Counted from the stretch's first letter, positions 1 through 11,439 are shown. The stretch is DNA of 64,000 bases from Chlorobaculum limnaeum (GCF_001747405.1 NZ_CP017305.1:1878001-1942000); one strand, 5' to 3'. The notes: generated by a model from the sequence alone, not told the origin. Numbers and translations are program-made.

Positions 1-102
1 GTCCCTGATTTTCGAGGCAAGGCTCTCCAGCTTTTCCAGCGTCACCTTGCCTATGGTGCCAAGTGCTTCGGGAGTTCTTTTGTTTCGATCATCCATGCTC
101 AT
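1..102 (-). CDS. N-terminus of an unidentified protein (partial)
   Basis: An open frame runs leftward off the window edge, starting at an ATG at 102 (or 96) and reading MSMDDRNKRTPEALGTIGKV before continuing. Only 34 residues are visible: a charged start, then a stretch that looks helical. It is divergent from groES and shares the 195 bp upstream region with it. No function can be given. The frame has no stop inside the window but is short, so it is supported mainly by its position and by the lack of any other explanation. Confidence 0.4.
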   Translation of the reverse strand, partial: MSMDDRNKRTPEALGTIGKVTLEKLESLASKIRD

Positions 103-152
103 ATCGATGAATCTGGTTTCAGGCTGTGTGGTGTCTTACGATAAAAAAATAT

Positions 153-181
153 TTGCGGCCCGGAAATCTTTTTTTTATAAT
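153..181 (+). promoter_or_regulatory. Predicted sigma-70-type promoter of groESL
   Basis: A TTGCGG hexamer at 153-158 and a perfect TATAAT at 176-181 are separated by 17 bp. This places transcription start near 188, just before the CIRCE element, which is the usual geometry for HrcA-repressed groE promoters. Seen by eye only; the -35 box is not perfect. Confidence 0.6.
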
Positions 182-191
182 TATCCCCGTA

Positions 192-218
192 TTAGCACTC
201 TCCTCTGTTGAGTGCTAA
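192..218 (+). promoter_or_regulatory. CIRCE operator (HrcA binding site)
   Basis: The sequence shows a perfect inverted repeat TTAGCACTC (192-200), a 9-nt spacer, and GAGTGCTAA (210-218). This is the canonical CIRCE consensus. In known systems HrcA binds it and represses groESL until heat shock titrates GroEL away. It sits downstream of the predicted -10 box and about 80 bp before the groES start, so it would lie in the 5' untranslated leader. Confidence 0.95.
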
Positions 219-297
219 TAACGGCTGAACTCCGTGTTCAGGCAGTTTCTGACTACAAGAGACTATTCATTAACCAACCCAAACGAGAAAGAAGACA

Positions 298-585
298 ATG
301 AACTTGAAACCATTAGCTGATCGAGTTATTGTTAAGCCCGCGCCTGCCGAGGAGAAAACCAAGGGCGGCCTCTACATTCCCGATACCGGCAAGGAAAAGC
401 CGCAGTATGGCGAAGTTGTCGCCGTTGGCGAAGGCAAGGTTGCCGACAACGGCCAGCTTGTCCAGATGCAGGTGAAAGCCGGTGACAAAGTGCTGTATGG
501 CAAATACTCCGGTACCGAAGTTCATGTCGAGGGTGAGGACTACCTCATCATGCGTGAGTCCGACATCTTCGCGATTCTTGGCTGA
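298..585 (+). CDS. groES: Co-chaperonin GroES (Hsp10)
   Basis: A 95-residue protein of normal family length, starting [14 protein letters not shown]. GroES forms a heptameric lid on GroEL and closes the cytoplasmic folding chamber. The mobile-loop region (about residues 15-35, with KTKGGLYIP) and the conserved [12 protein letters not shown] ending are visible. A purine-rich GAGAAAGAAG precedes the ATG. It lies 49 bp upstream of groEL as the first gene of the operon, under the CIRCE operator at 192-218. Confidence 0.97.
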   Translation: MNLKPLADRVIVKPAPAEEKTKGGLYIPDTGKEKPQYGEVVAVGEGKVADNGQLVQMQVKAGDKVLYGKYSGTEVHVEGEDYLIMRESDIFAILG

Positions 586-634
586 CCAATTCCAAAACAG
601 TTTTTTTTAAATCCTTAAGGAGGAACGCTTTACA

Positions 635-2278
<1,644 letters not shown>

Positions 2279-2303
2279 TATCGAGAGTACTCCAATCCAG
2301 CAC

Positions 2304-2330
2304 AAAAGCCCCGGAATTCCGGGGCTTTTT
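2304..2330 (+). terminator. Rho-independent terminator of groESL
   Basis: A perfect hairpin with AAAAGCCCCGG and CCGGGGCTTTT arms around a short AATT-type turn, followed by T residues, lies 25 bp after the groEL stop. It is largely symmetric, so it could also serve the convergent kinase gene that ends at 2415. Confidence 0.9.
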
Positions 2331-2414
2331 GCGTTTCGGGCGATTCGGCTCATATTCCTCGAAATCGCAAATCTGTTTTTATCCGATCGATCCGACTGAT
2401 CTGACCGATCCGAT

Positions 2415-4502
2415 TCAGGCGAGAATTGCGCTGATGGTTTGGGTTAGTTCGTTGATCCTGAACGGTTTGCGGATGAAGTGAATCTCGTGATCAGCCGCGC
2501 CATCCAGCGTGGTCATGTCGATGGTATAGCCTGACATGAAGAGCGTTTTCAGATTGGGGCAGAAGGCGAGCAGCTTTTCTGAAAGCTCCTTTCCGTTGAT
2601 TTCCGGCATGACCACATCGGTCAGCAGAAGATCGATCCTCTCGACCGATTCCACGGCGAATCTGATGGCCTCGTTTGGCGTCGTTGTCGAAAATACTTCA
2701 TAACCGCTTCTCTCAAGCAGTGACTTGATGACCTGGACGATGGCCGGATTGTCATCGATCAGGAGTATTCTTTTCTGGGTGCCGATGGAGGTTTCGGTGT
2801 CCGCGGGTTTCTTGCCAGACTCCACTGTGGCGTTTTCGAAGAGCGGCAGATAGAGCGTGAAGCTGGTGCCCTTGCCAGGAGCGCTCTGGCAATCGAGAAA
2901 ACCCTTGTTCTGCTTGATGATGCCGTAAACGGTCGAAAGTCCCAGGCCTGTGCCTTTGCCGACCTCCCTGGTGGTGAAAAAAGGCTCGAAAATGTGCGGG
3001 CGCACGCTCTTTTCGATGCCGCAACCCGTGTCGATCACCGAAATCGTGGCGAAGTTACCCGGCGTCTGGCAGGGGTGGCCCGCGTAACAGTCGGAGGCCT
3101 CCACGCGGATGGTCGCGGTTTCAATCGTCACCGTTCCCCCGCCGGTCATTGCGTCACGCGCGTTGGCGCAGAGGTTCGTCATGATCTGGTCGAGCTGCGA
3201 GGGATCGAGAAAAATCCGCGTCTTTCCAGCGCCGGGGCGCCACAGAAATTGCATCTGTTCGCCAACCAGCTCTTGCAGCATCGGCATCTGTTCGCCAAGC
3301 GCCGCGTCAAGTTCCATCACCTCAGGCAGGATGGTCTGCTTTCGCGCGAAGGCGAGCAGATGCTGGATCAGGTTGGCCGCGCGCATCGTCGAGTCGCGTA
3401 TGTTTCGAAGGTTCTCCGCATACGGACTGCCGCCGCCCATGGCGTCGATGACGATTTCGGCATGGCCGAGAATCGCCGTGAGCACATTGTTGATGTCGTG
3501 CGCGATGCCGCCCGCGAGGCGGCCGATCAGCTCCATTTTCTGGGTGTGCTGGAGCGCCTCCTGCGTCTTGCGTTCCGACTCCTCGGCATATTTTTTCGCG
3601 ATGATGTCCCAGGCCACGCCGGTCAGCATACTCACCAGCCGGATGTCGTCCTCTTCATAATCGACCGGTTTGTTGCCGATTTCGAGTGTCGCCATCACCT
3701 TGCCATTGCGGATGACCGGTACGATCAGCTCACGGGAGGCCTTGTGGTGTGGTGCGAATTTGCAGTCGCAGTGCCTGAGCGTGGCGTGATCGTTGTGAAT
3801 GACGGCTCTCATTTCGTGGATCACGTCAGTCGATACGCCAAAGTCAATTACTGTAGGATGAGGAGCGTGGCCGCAGTTGTCCGTTTTGGCATTGGTGGAG
3901 CAGGCTTCCCGCAGCACAGCCTGATCGTTTGTCACGAAGTTGAAAAAACCGAGCGTGCTGCCGGTCATGCGCTCGGCTTCGTCGAGCGTGAAGGTGAGCA
4001 GCTCTTCGGTCGAAGCGGTGTCGGCCAGTTCGAGCAGCCGGAGCCTGAACGCCGTCAGCGCCTCGAAGTGCTGGCGCTCGCTGTTGTCCTGCACGATGCA
4101 GAGCAATGCGGTTTTGCCGTGCAGCGGCACGGCGGCGAAGCTCAACTCCACATGCCGGAGCGATCCGTCGGCTCTGCGGTGCATGGAGACGAATCGGCCT
4201 TGCCCCTGCGCCGCCAGATCATTCAGCCAGGACTCGCTCCGTGTCCACGACGTTGCATCGATCTCGCGCATGTTCATCGCGAGAAGGTGCTCGACGGGCA
4301 AGTCGTAGAAATCCGCCGCCGACGGATTGGTATCGGTGACGAGTCCCGTTTCGGGGTTGACCAGCAGCACTATGGCCGGATGGTTTCCGAACAGCGTCAT
4401 GAAAAGCTCTTCGTCCCGCAGTGTTCCGGAAGGTTTTAGCTCCTCGCTTTCCGATGATACTACAGGACATTCCTCGGTATTGTCGATCTGGTCGTTAAGC
4501 AT
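2415..4502 (-). CDS. Hybrid sensor histidine kinase (PAS-GAF-HisKA-HATPase-REC)
   Basis: A 695-residue cytoplasmic hybrid kinase with no obvious membrane segment. Visible domains in order are a PAS domain (about 30-145), a GAF-type domain (about 150-305) holding a cysteine-rich stretch (C210, C245, C247), and a HisKA H-box GGIAHDINN with the likely phospho-His at 335. An ATPase domain follows (about 400-555; [16 protein letters not shown]), then a receiver domain (about 577-693) with Asp629 in [13 protein letters not shown]. The GAF cysteines could bind a cofactor or sense redox, which is inference only. The gene stands alone, convergent with groEL, and its partner is not evident. Confidence 0.9.
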   Translation of the reverse strand: MLNDQIDNTEECPVVSSESEELKPSGTLRDEELFMTLFGNHPAIVLLVNPETGLVTDTNPSAADFYDLPVEHLLAMNMREIDATSWTRSESWLNDLAAQGQGRFVSMHRRADGSLRHVELSFAAVPLHGKTALLCIVQDNSERQHFEALTAFRLRLLELADTASTEELLTFTLDEAERMTGSTLGFFNFVTNDQAVLREACSTNAKTDNCGHAPHPTVIDFGVSTDVIHEMRAVIHNDHATLRHCDCKFAPHHKASRELIVPVIRNGKVMATLEIGNKPVDYEEDDIRLVSMLTGVAWDIIAKKYAEESERKTQEALQHTQKMELIGRLAGGIAHDINNVLTAILGHAEIVIDAMGGGSPYAENLRNIRDSTMRAANLIQHLLAFARKQTILPEVMELDAALGEQMPMLQELVGEQMQFLWRPGAGKTRIFLDPSQLDQIMTNLCANARDAMTGGGTVTIETATIRVEASDCYAGHPCQTPGNFATISVIDTGCGIEKSVRPHIFEPFFTTREVGKGTGLGLSTVYGIIKQNKGFLDCQSAPGKGTSFTLYLPLFENATVESGKKPADTETSIGTQKRILLIDDNPAIVQVIKSLLERSGYEVFSTTTPNEAIRFAVESVERIDLLLTDVVMPEINGKELSEKLLAFCPNLKTLFMSGYTIDMTTLDGAADHEIHFIRKPFRINELTQTISAILA

Positions 4503-5046
4503 GGCAACCGAAGTATTTTACTGAAAGGCGAGTTGATAAATGGTACTACTATGTTATGATACTTGTTTTTTTGATAACGTATAGTGAAAACGCCATTTTG
4601 CCTTGGACGGAGAGCGGCGAAAGGGCGGACGAGGGGCTGGTCAGGCGGCGGAGTCGGGATTCTCCACTGGGGCGAGATGGTGAGCGGGATTTGCAGATGT
4701 TTTGAATGAAAGACAATTCTGGCTCCTTGAAATCCATGTTGCATCTGACTTCAGTCCGGGCTCAGATGTATCTCCCAATCCTCAGGGCTTCAGCACAATA
4801 TCTCGATAGCCCTGTAACCCGGGCTTGAAAGCCGGGGCAGTTGAACGGCAACGTATAGCATGTATGTCCGTCGTCCCGTCCGGTCGGGACTCCTGAATCT
4901 ATGTCTCAAATCCTGAGCAACTGAAATGCCCTTAGGTAGCGATTTCGAGCACGAATCCGTTCATCTTCCCCTTCCGCCTTTTTTATTTATCTCCCCATTT
5001 CCGTACACTTAACATCAATCTTTATTCGTTATTTCGACCTGAATTT
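4503..5046. other. Intergenic region with one palindromic repeat
   Basis: About 540 bp between the divergent kinase and queC genes. I see no convincing gene. The only recognisable element is the repeat unit at 4817-4843, which belongs to a family found again near 11693-11718. Small open frames here lack ribosome sites and family features. The AT-rich stretch just before 5047 probably holds the queC promoter. Confidence 0.5.
4817..4843 (+). repeat. Dispersed short palindromic repeat (CCGGGCTTGAAAGCCGGGGC type)
   Basis: The unit CCCGGGCTTGAAAGCCGGGG followed by CAGTTG forms a small hairpin. It matches, with base changes, the inverse unit at 11693-11718 and the second halves of the composite repeats at 11538-11597 and 48067-48132. 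It looks like a REP-type intergenic repeat. Confidence 0.65.
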
Positions 5047-5730
5047 ATGAGAGCTGTGCTTTTGGTCAGTGGCGGGATGGATAGCCTAGTGGCTACCGCG
5101 CTGGCTCGTCACGAGGGGTTCGAGCTGGCGGCGATGCATGTCAATTACGGGCAGCGAACGTCCCGCAAGGAACTCGAATGCTTCCGTCAGATCTGCGACC
5201 ATTACGGCATCGCGCATCGGCTCGAAGTGGATGCGATGTTCCTCAGCGCCATCGGCGGCTCGTCGCTGACCGACGTGGCGATTCCGGTTGGTCCTGCCGA
5301 CCTCGCGGGCACTGAAATTCCCACCAGTTACGTGCCTTTCCGCAACGCCAATTTCCTCTCGATGGCCGTGAGCTGGTCGGAGGTGATCGGCGCGAACCGC
5401 ATCTATATCGGCGCGGTCGAGGAGGATTCGTCGGGCTATCCCGACTGCCGCAAAGTGTTTTACGACGCCTTCAACCAGGTGATCGACCTCGGCACACGGC
5501 CCGAAACCCGCATCGAAATCGTGACGCCGCTCATCGCCATGAGCAAGGCGGAGATCGTCCGGCGCGGGCTGGAACTCGATGCGCCGTTCAACTATAGCTG
5601 GTCGTGCTACAAAAGCGAGGGCAAGGCGTGCGGCGTGTGCGACAGTTGCGCCCGGCGCTTGCGGGCCTTCGCCTCCGCCGGAATGGAAGACCCGGTCGAG
5701 TACGAAGTGCGGCCCAACTATTTGCAGTAA
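5047..5730 (+). CDS. queC: 7-cyano-7-deazaguanine (preQ0) synthase QueC
   Basis: A 227-residue protein of full family length. It converts 7-carboxy-7-deazaguanine to preQ0 with ATP and ammonia in queuosine biosynthesis. The N-terminal PP-loop SGGMDS (residues 8-13) binds ATP, and the C-terminal zinc cysteines are at 187, 195, 198 and 201 ([15 protein letters not shown]). The ATG start directly follows an AT-rich leader; no clear preQ1 riboswitch was recognised. The later-acting pathway enzyme QueA is encoded at 21036. Confidence 0.95.
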   Translation: MRAVLLVSGGMDSLVATALARHEGFELAAMHVNYGQRTSRKELECFRQICDHYGIAHRLEVDAMFLSAIGGSSLTDVAIPVGPADLAGTEIPTSYVPFRNANFLSMAVSWSEVIGANRIYIGAVEEDSSGYPDCRKVFYDAFNQVIDLGTRPETRIEIVTPLIAMSKAEIVRRGLELDAPFNYSWSCYKSEGKACGVCDSCARRLRAFASAGMEDPVEYEVRPNYLQ

Positions 5731-5759
5731 TCATCGAAACCAGTAATTCCTGACACATT

Positions 5760-6440
5760 ATGGAAAAGGTCAATTCGATTGCTTCTCCCGGCTCTCCGTC
5801 GCTCAATGAGCGCTTCAATCTCGCGTTCGGCCTGACGGCGCTGATCTGGATCACCGGCCTCGTCGGCCACTTCACGCCGCTGCAAGAGTGGCCCGCGCTG
5901 GCGCTCTACGTCATCGGCGGTATCGGCGTTGTCATCTGGCGCGGCGTGAGCAAGGGCGAGTGGGCCGGGATGTACCTGGCTGGCGGCAACTTGAAAAAGT
6001 CGCTTATATTTGGCGCAATTACCGGTACGGCTTTGTTTGTTGTGGCTTTGTTCAATACCGCCATGATGCAAAGTCCGGAAAGCGCTTCGATGATGGCAGA
6101 CATGGAAGATATTCTCGTGAATCGTTCATTGCTCTATCTTTATCCGATACTGGTACTTGCCGAAGAGTTTCTCTGGAGGGGCATCATGTTTTCCTCCATG
6201 ATCGAAAGGGGGTTCAACAAACATCTGACAGTACTGTTAACAACACTGTTTTTTCTTCTCAATCATTTCGCTGTTGCGCCCGTCAATCTTAAAGAACGGG
6301 CATTCATGGCCATGATGGCATTTCCATTGGGCATTATCGGAGGTTACATTGTGGTCTTGACAAGGAATGTGTGGGGTAGCGTGCTCGTCCATATGATTCT
6401 CATGACCTCCATGATGGCCGCAATCCAGTTTCAACCGTAA
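5760..6440 (+). CDS. CPBP-family intramembrane metalloprotease
   Basis: A 226-residue multi-pass membrane protein of the CPBP (CAAX protease and bacteriocin-processing, Abi) family. The hallmark EEFLWRG motif has Glu135, Glu136 and Arg140. Further metal-site histidines lie at His169 (LLNHF) and in the last helix (VLVHM). The family includes Rce1-type prenyl-protein proteases and bacteriocin self-immunity proteins; the substrate here is unknown. It starts 30 bp after queC and 24 bp before trpA, so the three may be co-transcribed. Confidence 0.85.
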   Translation: MEKVNSIASPGSPSLNERFNLAFGLTALIWITGLVGHFTPLQEWPALALYVIGGIGVVIWRGVSKGEWAGMYLAGGNLKKSLIFGAITGTALFVVALFNTAMMQSPESASMMADMEDILVNRSLLYLYPILVLAEEFLWRGIMFSSMIERGFNKHLTVLLTTLFFLLNHFAVAPVNLKERAFMAMMAFPLGIIGGYIVVLTRNVWGSVLVHMILMTSMMAAIQFQP

Positions 6441-6463
6441 AAAGCATCGTCTGAGATTTACTT

Positions 6464-7267
6464 ATGCGTGAAAACCGAATTACCCAGCTGGTGAAGCAGG
6501 ACAAAAAGCTGCTCATCGCCTACTATATGCCTGAATTTCCCGTGCCAGGCGCGACCTTGCCCGTGCTCGAAGCGTTGCAGGAGAGCGGGGCTGACCTCAT
6601 CGAACTCGGGATGCCCTACTCCGACCCCATCGGCGACGGGCCGGTCATCCAGGACGCGGCGCACAAGGCGATCAGCCACGGCGTGCATGTCGGCAGCATC
6701 TTCGAGATGGTCAGAAAAGCACGTAACGGCGAGGGGTGCAAGAAGATCACCACGCCGATTTTGCTCATGGGTTACAGCAATCCGCTCATCGCCTACGGCG
6801 GCGACTGCTTCATGGACGACGCAGTGAAGGCGGGCGTGGACGGCCTCCTGATTCCCGATCTGCCGCCGGAGGAGTCGGAGGATTTCCTCGAACGCGCCAA
6901 AAACTTTGGCCTTTCGGTGATCTACCTCATCTCGCCGGTCACGCCGCCCGAAAGGATCGAGCTTATCGACAGCATGTCCACCGACTTTTCCTACTGCCTG
7001 GCAGTCAACGCCACCACCGGCACGGGCAAGCTCGACAGCGCCGGGATGGACGAGAAGATCGCCGAGTATCTGAAACGCGTTCGCCAGCACGCCAGGAAGA
7101 AGTTCGTCGTCGGCTTCGGTATCAAGGATCGCGAGCGCGTACGCAAGATGTGGGAGCTTGCCGACGGCGCGGTGGTCGGCTCGGCGCTGCTCCAGCACGT
7201 GGCCACGGCGACCACGCCGGAGGAGACGGCGCAAATGGCCGCCGATTTTTGGAAATCGCTGCGGTGA
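6464..7267 (+). CDS. trpA: Tryptophan synthase alpha subunit TrpA
   Basis: A 267-residue TIM-barrel protein. It splits indole-3-glycerol phosphate into indole and glyceraldehyde 3-phosphate for the TrpB subunit. The catalytic pair appears as Glu47 and Asp58 within ELGMPYSDPIGDGP, matching Glu49 and Asp60 of the enteric enzyme. The conserved phosphate-binding glycines are present late in the chain (VGFGI, GAVVGSA). No trpB or other trp gene is adjacent, so the pathway genes are scattered. Confidence 0.96.
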   Translation: MRENRITQLVKQDKKLLIAYYMPEFPVPGATLPVLEALQESGADLIELGMPYSDPIGDGPVIQDAAHKAISHGVHVGSIFEMVRKARNGEGCKKITTPILLMGYSNPLIAYGGDCFMDDAVKAGVDGLLIPDLPPEESEDFLERAKNFGLSVIYLISPVTPPERIELIDSMSTDFSYCLAVNATTGTGKLDSAGMDEKIAEYLKRVRQHARKKFVVGFGIKDRERVRKMWELADGAVVGSALLQHVATATTPEETAQMAADFWKSLR

Positions 7268-7322
7268 GTATCGCGGCGTGGTGGAGTTCTGATTGCCGGG
7301 GGAATCGTCGGGATCGTCATTA

Positions 7323-7349
7323 AAGGGCAGCCGCAAGGGCTGCCCCTAC
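7323..7349 (-). repeat. Short palindromic repeat shared with 53564-53590
   Basis: AAGGGCAGCCGCAAGGGCTG followed by CCCCTAC is the near-exact reverse complement of the unit at 53564-53590. Its internal inverted arms (GGGCAGCC / GGCTGCCC) form a hairpin. It lies 55 bp after trpA and may also act as a terminator-like structure, although no T-run follows. Confidence 0.7.
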
Positions 7350-7428
7350 AGAACAGAATGACGCAGGATCATCCATTGTGCCGTTTTTTTGACATAACCC
7401 CGCATCTGTCCATTCCAATCGATTGACC

Positions 7429-8487
7429 ATGCAAGCATCGGGCAAAACCGCTCCGGCGGTGACGGTCATCATTCCGCATCTCAGGAACCGGCCGATGCTC
7501 GATGCATGCCTCGACGCTCTCGGCAAAACCACCTTCACCGACTTTTCCGTGCTTGTCGTCGATAACGGCGGCGAGGATTCCGACCTCTCCGGCCTCGAAT
7601 CCCGCTATCCCGGCGTCACCGTTCTCAGTCTGCTCGCCAACGCCGGATACGCCGGGGGGTGCAACGCGGGGCTTCGGCAGGTCTCGTCGCCCTATGTGGT
7701 TTTCTTGAATGACGATACCGTCGTCGAGCCGGAGTGGCTGGGCTGTCTCGTCGCTGGCGCCGAAAGCGATCCGGCGGTTGGCGCGTTGCAGCCGAAGATT
7801 CTTTCGCTGCCGGAGCGTCGGCAGGGGAGGCGGGTGTTCGACTACGCCGGAGCCGCCGGTGGGCTGATCGACCGCCTCGGCTATCCCTACTGCCTCGGCA
7901 GGAGCTTCAGCGGGAGGGAGGAGGACGCCGGGCAGTATGATGAGCCGCACGACATCTTCTGGGCGTCGGGCGTGGCGCTCTTCGCCCGGCGCGAGGCGGT
8001 CGAGCGTCTCGGCGGCTTCGAGGAGAGCTTTTTCATGCACATGGAGGAGATCGATCTCTGCTGGCGAATGTTGTCGCACGGCTACAAAGTGCGGTCGGTG
8101 CCGCAATCGGTGGTCTGGCACGAAGGCGGCGCGTCGCTCGCGGAGGGTTCGCCGCTGAAGGTCTATTACAACCACCGCAACGCCTTGCTGATGCTCTTGC
8201 GCAACCGGAGCGCCGCGCCGCTCGTCGCGCTGCTGCCGCTGCGCCTCGCGCTCGACGCGGCGGCGATGCTCTACTATCTCGCCGGGGGAATGGGGGGCGT
8301 CGCCAGAGCCGCGCAGGTTGCTCGCGCTTTCATCGATGCGATGCTGATGTTGCCGGAAACGTTTCGGCAGCGGTGGGAAATCCAGCGGGCGCGAACCGTC
8401 AGTGACCGGGAGCTTTTCCGCGATGCGCCGCTCTCAATCTTCCTCTCGCGCCGTCCGGCTCAGCCGTTGGCCCGCGCTTCGCAGTAG
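7429..8487 (+). CDS. Glycosyltransferase family 2 (rhamnosyltransferase-like)
   Basis: A 352-residue GT-A-fold glycosyltransferase. It has the N-terminal VTVIIPHLRNRPMLDACLDAL segment type, nucleotide-sugar binding VVDNGG, the FLNDDTVVEP acidic motif near residue 90, and an HMEEIDLCWRM motif typical of rhamnosyltransferase-like GT2 members. The ATG at 7429 was chosen over a TTG two codons upstream. The C-terminus has hydrophobic helices (about 265-300). Its 3' end overlaps the convergent SRPBCC gene by 28 bp. The acceptor is unknown and it is separate from the large glycan locus. Confidence 0.85.
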   Translation: MQASGKTAPAVTVIIPHLRNRPMLDACLDALGKTTFTDFSVLVVDNGGEDSDLSGLESRYPGVTVLSLLANAGYAGGCNAGLRQVSSPYVVFLNDDTVVEPEWLGCLVAGAESDPAVGALQPKILSLPERRQGRRVFDYAGAAGGLIDRLGYPYCLGRSFSGREEDAGQYDEPHDIFWASGVALFARREAVERLGGFEESFFMHMEEIDLCWRMLSHGYKVRSVPQSVVWHEGGASLAEGSPLKVYYNHRNALLMLLRNRSAAPLVALLPLRLALDAAAMLYYLAGGMGGVARAAQVARAFIDAMLMLPETFRQRWEIQRARTVSDRELFRDAPLSIFLSRRPAQPLARASQ

Positions 8488-8993
8488 CTGCGGATCGCCT
8501 TGAGGATGGTCGGCAAATCCTGACTCTGCACGAAGCTCACTACAAACTGCGGCGCGAAAAAGTCCGGCTTGATCTCCGCCTTGTAGGTCAGCAGTGTTGC
8601 GTGGCCGTTCTTGCCATCGACCGCTTCGAGCCGCCACTCACCCTCATAGACCTCGAAATCCCCGCCGATCTGCGAAAACCAGAGGTGCTCCGGAAAAACC
8701 TCCTCGACCTTGAGGGTGAAGTTCACCGTTTTCTCGAAGATGAAAATGCCCGATTTGCCCGACTGCGCGATGATCCGGGTCTGGTTGTTCGACTCCAGCA
8801 ACCGGCTCGACACCACCTTGGGCATCGTTTCGTTGAGGTGGTCGTAGTCGGTGAGCATCCGCCACACCACCGGCGGCTCGGCCTCAATGAAGACGCAGCC
8901 GCTCGCCCCGATGACCCCGTCCGGCAGCCAGTCGAGATCGATGAGAATCTCGCCCTGCATAACCCGCGCGCGTTTTTCCGGTGAGAGTGCCAT
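8460..8993 (-). CDS. SRPBCC (START-like) family protein
   Basis: A 177-residue protein with the helix-grip pattern of the polyketide cyclase/dehydrase and lipid-transport superfamily. A characteristic ASGCVFIEAEPPVVWRMLTD start of the domain lies near residue 29, followed by LNETMPKVVSSRLLE. Members bind hydrophobic ligands in a deep cavity; in phototrophs some sit near pigment or membrane functions, but no specific role can be read here. It converges on, and overlaps, the GT2 gene by 28 bp. Confidence 0.75.
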   Translation of the reverse strand: MALSPEKRARVMQGEILIDLDWLPDGVIGASGCVFIEAEPPVVWRMLTDYDHLNETMPKVVSSRLLESNNQTRIIAQSGKSGIFIFEKTVNFTLKVEEVFPEHLWFSQIGGDFEVYEGEWRLEAVDGKNGHATLLTYKAEIKPDFFAPQFVVSFVQSQDLPTILKAIRSYCEARANG

Positions 8994-9145
8994 GGCTGAA
9001 AGATTTGGTTACGACGTCATTTTCTTCAATGTAGGTCACGCAACCTTCAGGTGCAATTTTTAGGAAAACTATTTATTGTGTATTATTTTTCTTGCAGAAT
9101 AATTATTTGTTCGCACCTGAAAGGTTTTGAAAATGCTATAGATGT

Positions 9146-9871
9146 ATGAAGATTTATAAATATAAAGATTTAAGGCCAAAGGAGAATAGACGGCATTTTA
9201 TTGATATGGTCCTAGAAAATTCTATCTGGTGCGCTGATCCAGACTCTTTGAACGATGAAGATGAGTTTCGTTATAAATATGACTATCGTCCAACTCCAAA
9301 TACAGTTATTTTTCTTGAAGAAATACTTAAGAAAAAGATAAGTCCTTCGAATGGTTGGAAAGTAAAATATATAATCGAAAATGGTCTATTACAGGGAATG
9401 TCTGATCCGATTATCAATGAAATGATTGAAAAAGCTCGTAGTGAGCTTGGTGTTGCGAGTTTTTCAAAGTTCAGGAACAAATCTTCTCTCTGGGAAAAAT
9501 ATGGTGGCTGTCGTAATGGGGTGTGCGTAGAATTTGAAATACCAAACAACCTTATTGGCGTTGATTATCATGATGTGAATTATGTGAAAGAAAAAGTGTT
9601 TCATGTCGATACCTTTTTTGAATCATTTTTAGATAAATCGAAAGGCTACAAAAGCTTTCAGAATATGTTGCTGACTAAAAATCGAGATAAGTGGAAACAT
9701 GAAGCTGAAGTAAGGTTGATAACTTCAGAACAAAAAATTAGCCAGCCTGTTCATGGCCCGATTACCGAAATTCTGTTTGGTGGAAACGTGCACGATTCTG
9801 TTTACGAGGAGATGATGAAGTCAATATCTTCTCATTGTCAACAAAACGATATACGAATTGTAAGATTCTGA
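9146..9871 (+). CDS. DUF2971 family protein
   Basis: A 241-residue protein with the hallmark DUF2971 start (MKIYKYKDL), the SLNDEDEF motif near residue 35, and later the ASFSKFRNKSSLWEKYGG and GVCVEF segments. The family is widespread, of unknown biochemical role, and often found in mobile or defence-rich regions. The gene and its flanks are strikingly AT-rich, with AT-ending codons unlike neighbouring genes, a sign of horizontal acquisition. The ATG is preceded by no strong ribosome site. Confidence 0.8.
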   Translation: MKIYKYKDLRPKENRRHFIDMVLENSIWCADPDSLNDEDEFRYKYDYRPTPNTVIFLEEILKKKISPSNGWKVKYIIENGLLQGMSDPIINEMIEKARSELGVASFSKFRNKSSLWEKYGGCRNGVCVEFEIPNNLIGVDYHDVNYVKEKVFHVDTFFESFLDKSKGYKSFQNMLLTKNRDKWKHEAEVRLITSEQKISQPVHGPITEILFGGNVHDSVYEEMMKSISSHCQQNDIRIVRF

Positions 9872-9910
9872 TTCGTTGAAAATATTTCAACGCCAATCGT
9901 TTTTAATATT

Positions 9911-11299
9911 TCAATCCTCCGCATTCACCGGTTCGGCGTGGACGATGATTCGTGAGGTTTCGGGAAGGGCCTTGTAGATCAGGCCTTCGAGGCGGCTGGT
10001 GAGGGTGTGGGCGTTGGCGAGCACGGTGTTGTCGTCGAAGCTGCAATGCAGGGCGATGCAGAGTTTGTTGTGCTCCGAGACGTGGATATTCATGGCGTGA
10101 ACGTCATGGATGCCGGGGATGGTTGCGGCTTCCTGCCGGATGATGGCGGTGATTCGCGCTTCGTTGCCGGGATCGATTGGCCGGGCGTAGCGTTCGTCGT
10201 TGTTGAGCGGGTCGAGGTGAATGCAGAGATCGATCTCTTCGTTGAATTCGCGGTGCAGCTCATCTTCAAGCTCCGTCACGGCGTCGTGCGCTTCGCGGAT
10301 TGTCAGGCGGCTGTCAACCTCGACGTCGAAGGTGATCTGCTTGTGGTCTCCGGAAAGCGAGGTGACGATGTTGTGGGCGTGCAGGCCATGGTTTATGCCG
10401 ATGGCGTGAATCCGCTCGGTGACGCTTTCGCTGTCGAGCACCACCGGGCGTGCGTTGACCGTGATGTCGCTGTCGGGAAGCTCCGCTTTCAGCCGCGCTT
10501 CGACTCCGGTGCAAATTGCCTGAACCTTCTCCTGCGGCAGCGTGCGGCTGACCGAAATGGTGAGGTCAATGAAGACAAACGGTCCGGCAGGCTTGATCCT
10601 CATTTTGTGGATGCTGATGACACCCGGCGCGTTTATGACGATCTCTTCGATCTGTTCGGAGAGTCCATCCGGCGCGGCGTCCACCAGCACATCGAAGGTT
10701 TTGCGTCCCAGCTCCCACGCGGCTCGCGCGACAAGCACCGCGACGCCGATACCCGCCACGGCGTCCGCCCAGTGAATGCCGAGCGCGACGAATCCCAGTC
10801 CGGCGAGCACCACTGCCGAAGAGACGATGTCAGAGGCGAAGTGCAGCGCATCGGCTTCGAGCGCCTGGCTTTTGGTCTCTTTGGCCACCTTTTTCAGGGC
10901 GCGCGCTCTCGAAATATCGACCACTATCGAGATGACGATGACCGCGATGGCGTACCAGGTGACCTCGATCTCCGTTGTGCCGGAGATGAGGCGCGACACG
11001 GCTTCATAGACGATCCAGATGGAAGTGAGCAGCAACAGGCCGGTTTCGATGAGGGCGCTGACGCTTTCGATTTTGGTGTGGCCGTAGTGGTGCTTCTCGT
11101 CTGCGGGTTTGTCGCTGACTCTGACCGCGAACCAGGTGAGCGCCGCCGCGCCGAAATCCATCGCCGAGTGAGCGGCTTCGGAAAGAATGCCGATGCTGCC
11201 GGTCATGAGGCCGACCACGAGTTTCATGACGGTCAACAGCAGACTCGCCACAACCGAACTGAGGGCGACCTGCTGCTTTTTCTCTTCGTGGCTGCTCAT
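9911..11299 (-). CDS. Cation diffusion facilitator (CDF) metal exporter
   Basis: A 462-residue inner-membrane metal/proton antiporter. The metal site appears as HxxxD in TM2 (AHSAMDFG) and HxxxD in TM5 (LHFASD), an arrangement usually linked to zinc. The GHTKIES segment of the TM2-TM3 region is also present. After six membrane helices the C-terminal part is longer than usual and seems to hold two to three copies of the cation-efflux cytoplasmic domain. The ATG at 11299 (MSSHEEKK) is preferred over an upstream TTG at 11341. Confidence 0.88.
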   Translation of the reverse strand: MSSHEEKKQQVALSSVVASLLLTVMKLVVGLMTGSIGILSEAAHSAMDFGAAALTWFAVRVSDKPADEKHHYGHTKIESVSALIETGLLLLTSIWIVYEAVSRLISGTTEIEVTWYAIAVIVISIVVDISRARALKKVAKETKSQALEADALHFASDIVSSAVVLAGLGFVALGIHWADAVAGIGVAVLVARAAWELGRKTFDVLVDAAPDGLSEQIEEIVINAPGVISIHKMRIKPAGPFVFIDLTISVSRTLPQEKVQAICTGVEARLKAELPDSDITVNARPVVLDSESVTERIHAIGINHGLHAHNIVTSLSGDHKQITFDVEVDSRLTIREAHDAVTELEDELHREFNEEIDLCIHLDPLNNDERYARPIDPGNEARITAIIRQEAATIPGIHDVHAMNIHVSEHNKLCIALHCSFDDNTVLANAHTLTSRLEGLIYKALPETSRIIVHAEPVNAED

Positions 11300-11439
11300 C
11301 GGGTTAACGGGTAGCGATCTGGCTGATGGTGAATGTTGCAAGTTGACCGAACATAACGATTTGCCGGAGAACAGCCATGAGCGTTTCTGTCAAATCTGAC
11401 TGGTGTCAACTCAATACCAAACAACCTTACGCATTCCCC

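Noticed and set aside
4980-5046. preQ1 riboswitch before queC
   Set aside because: The leader lacks the stem and the A-rich pseudoknot strand expected of preQ1-I, and no clear aptamer was seen.
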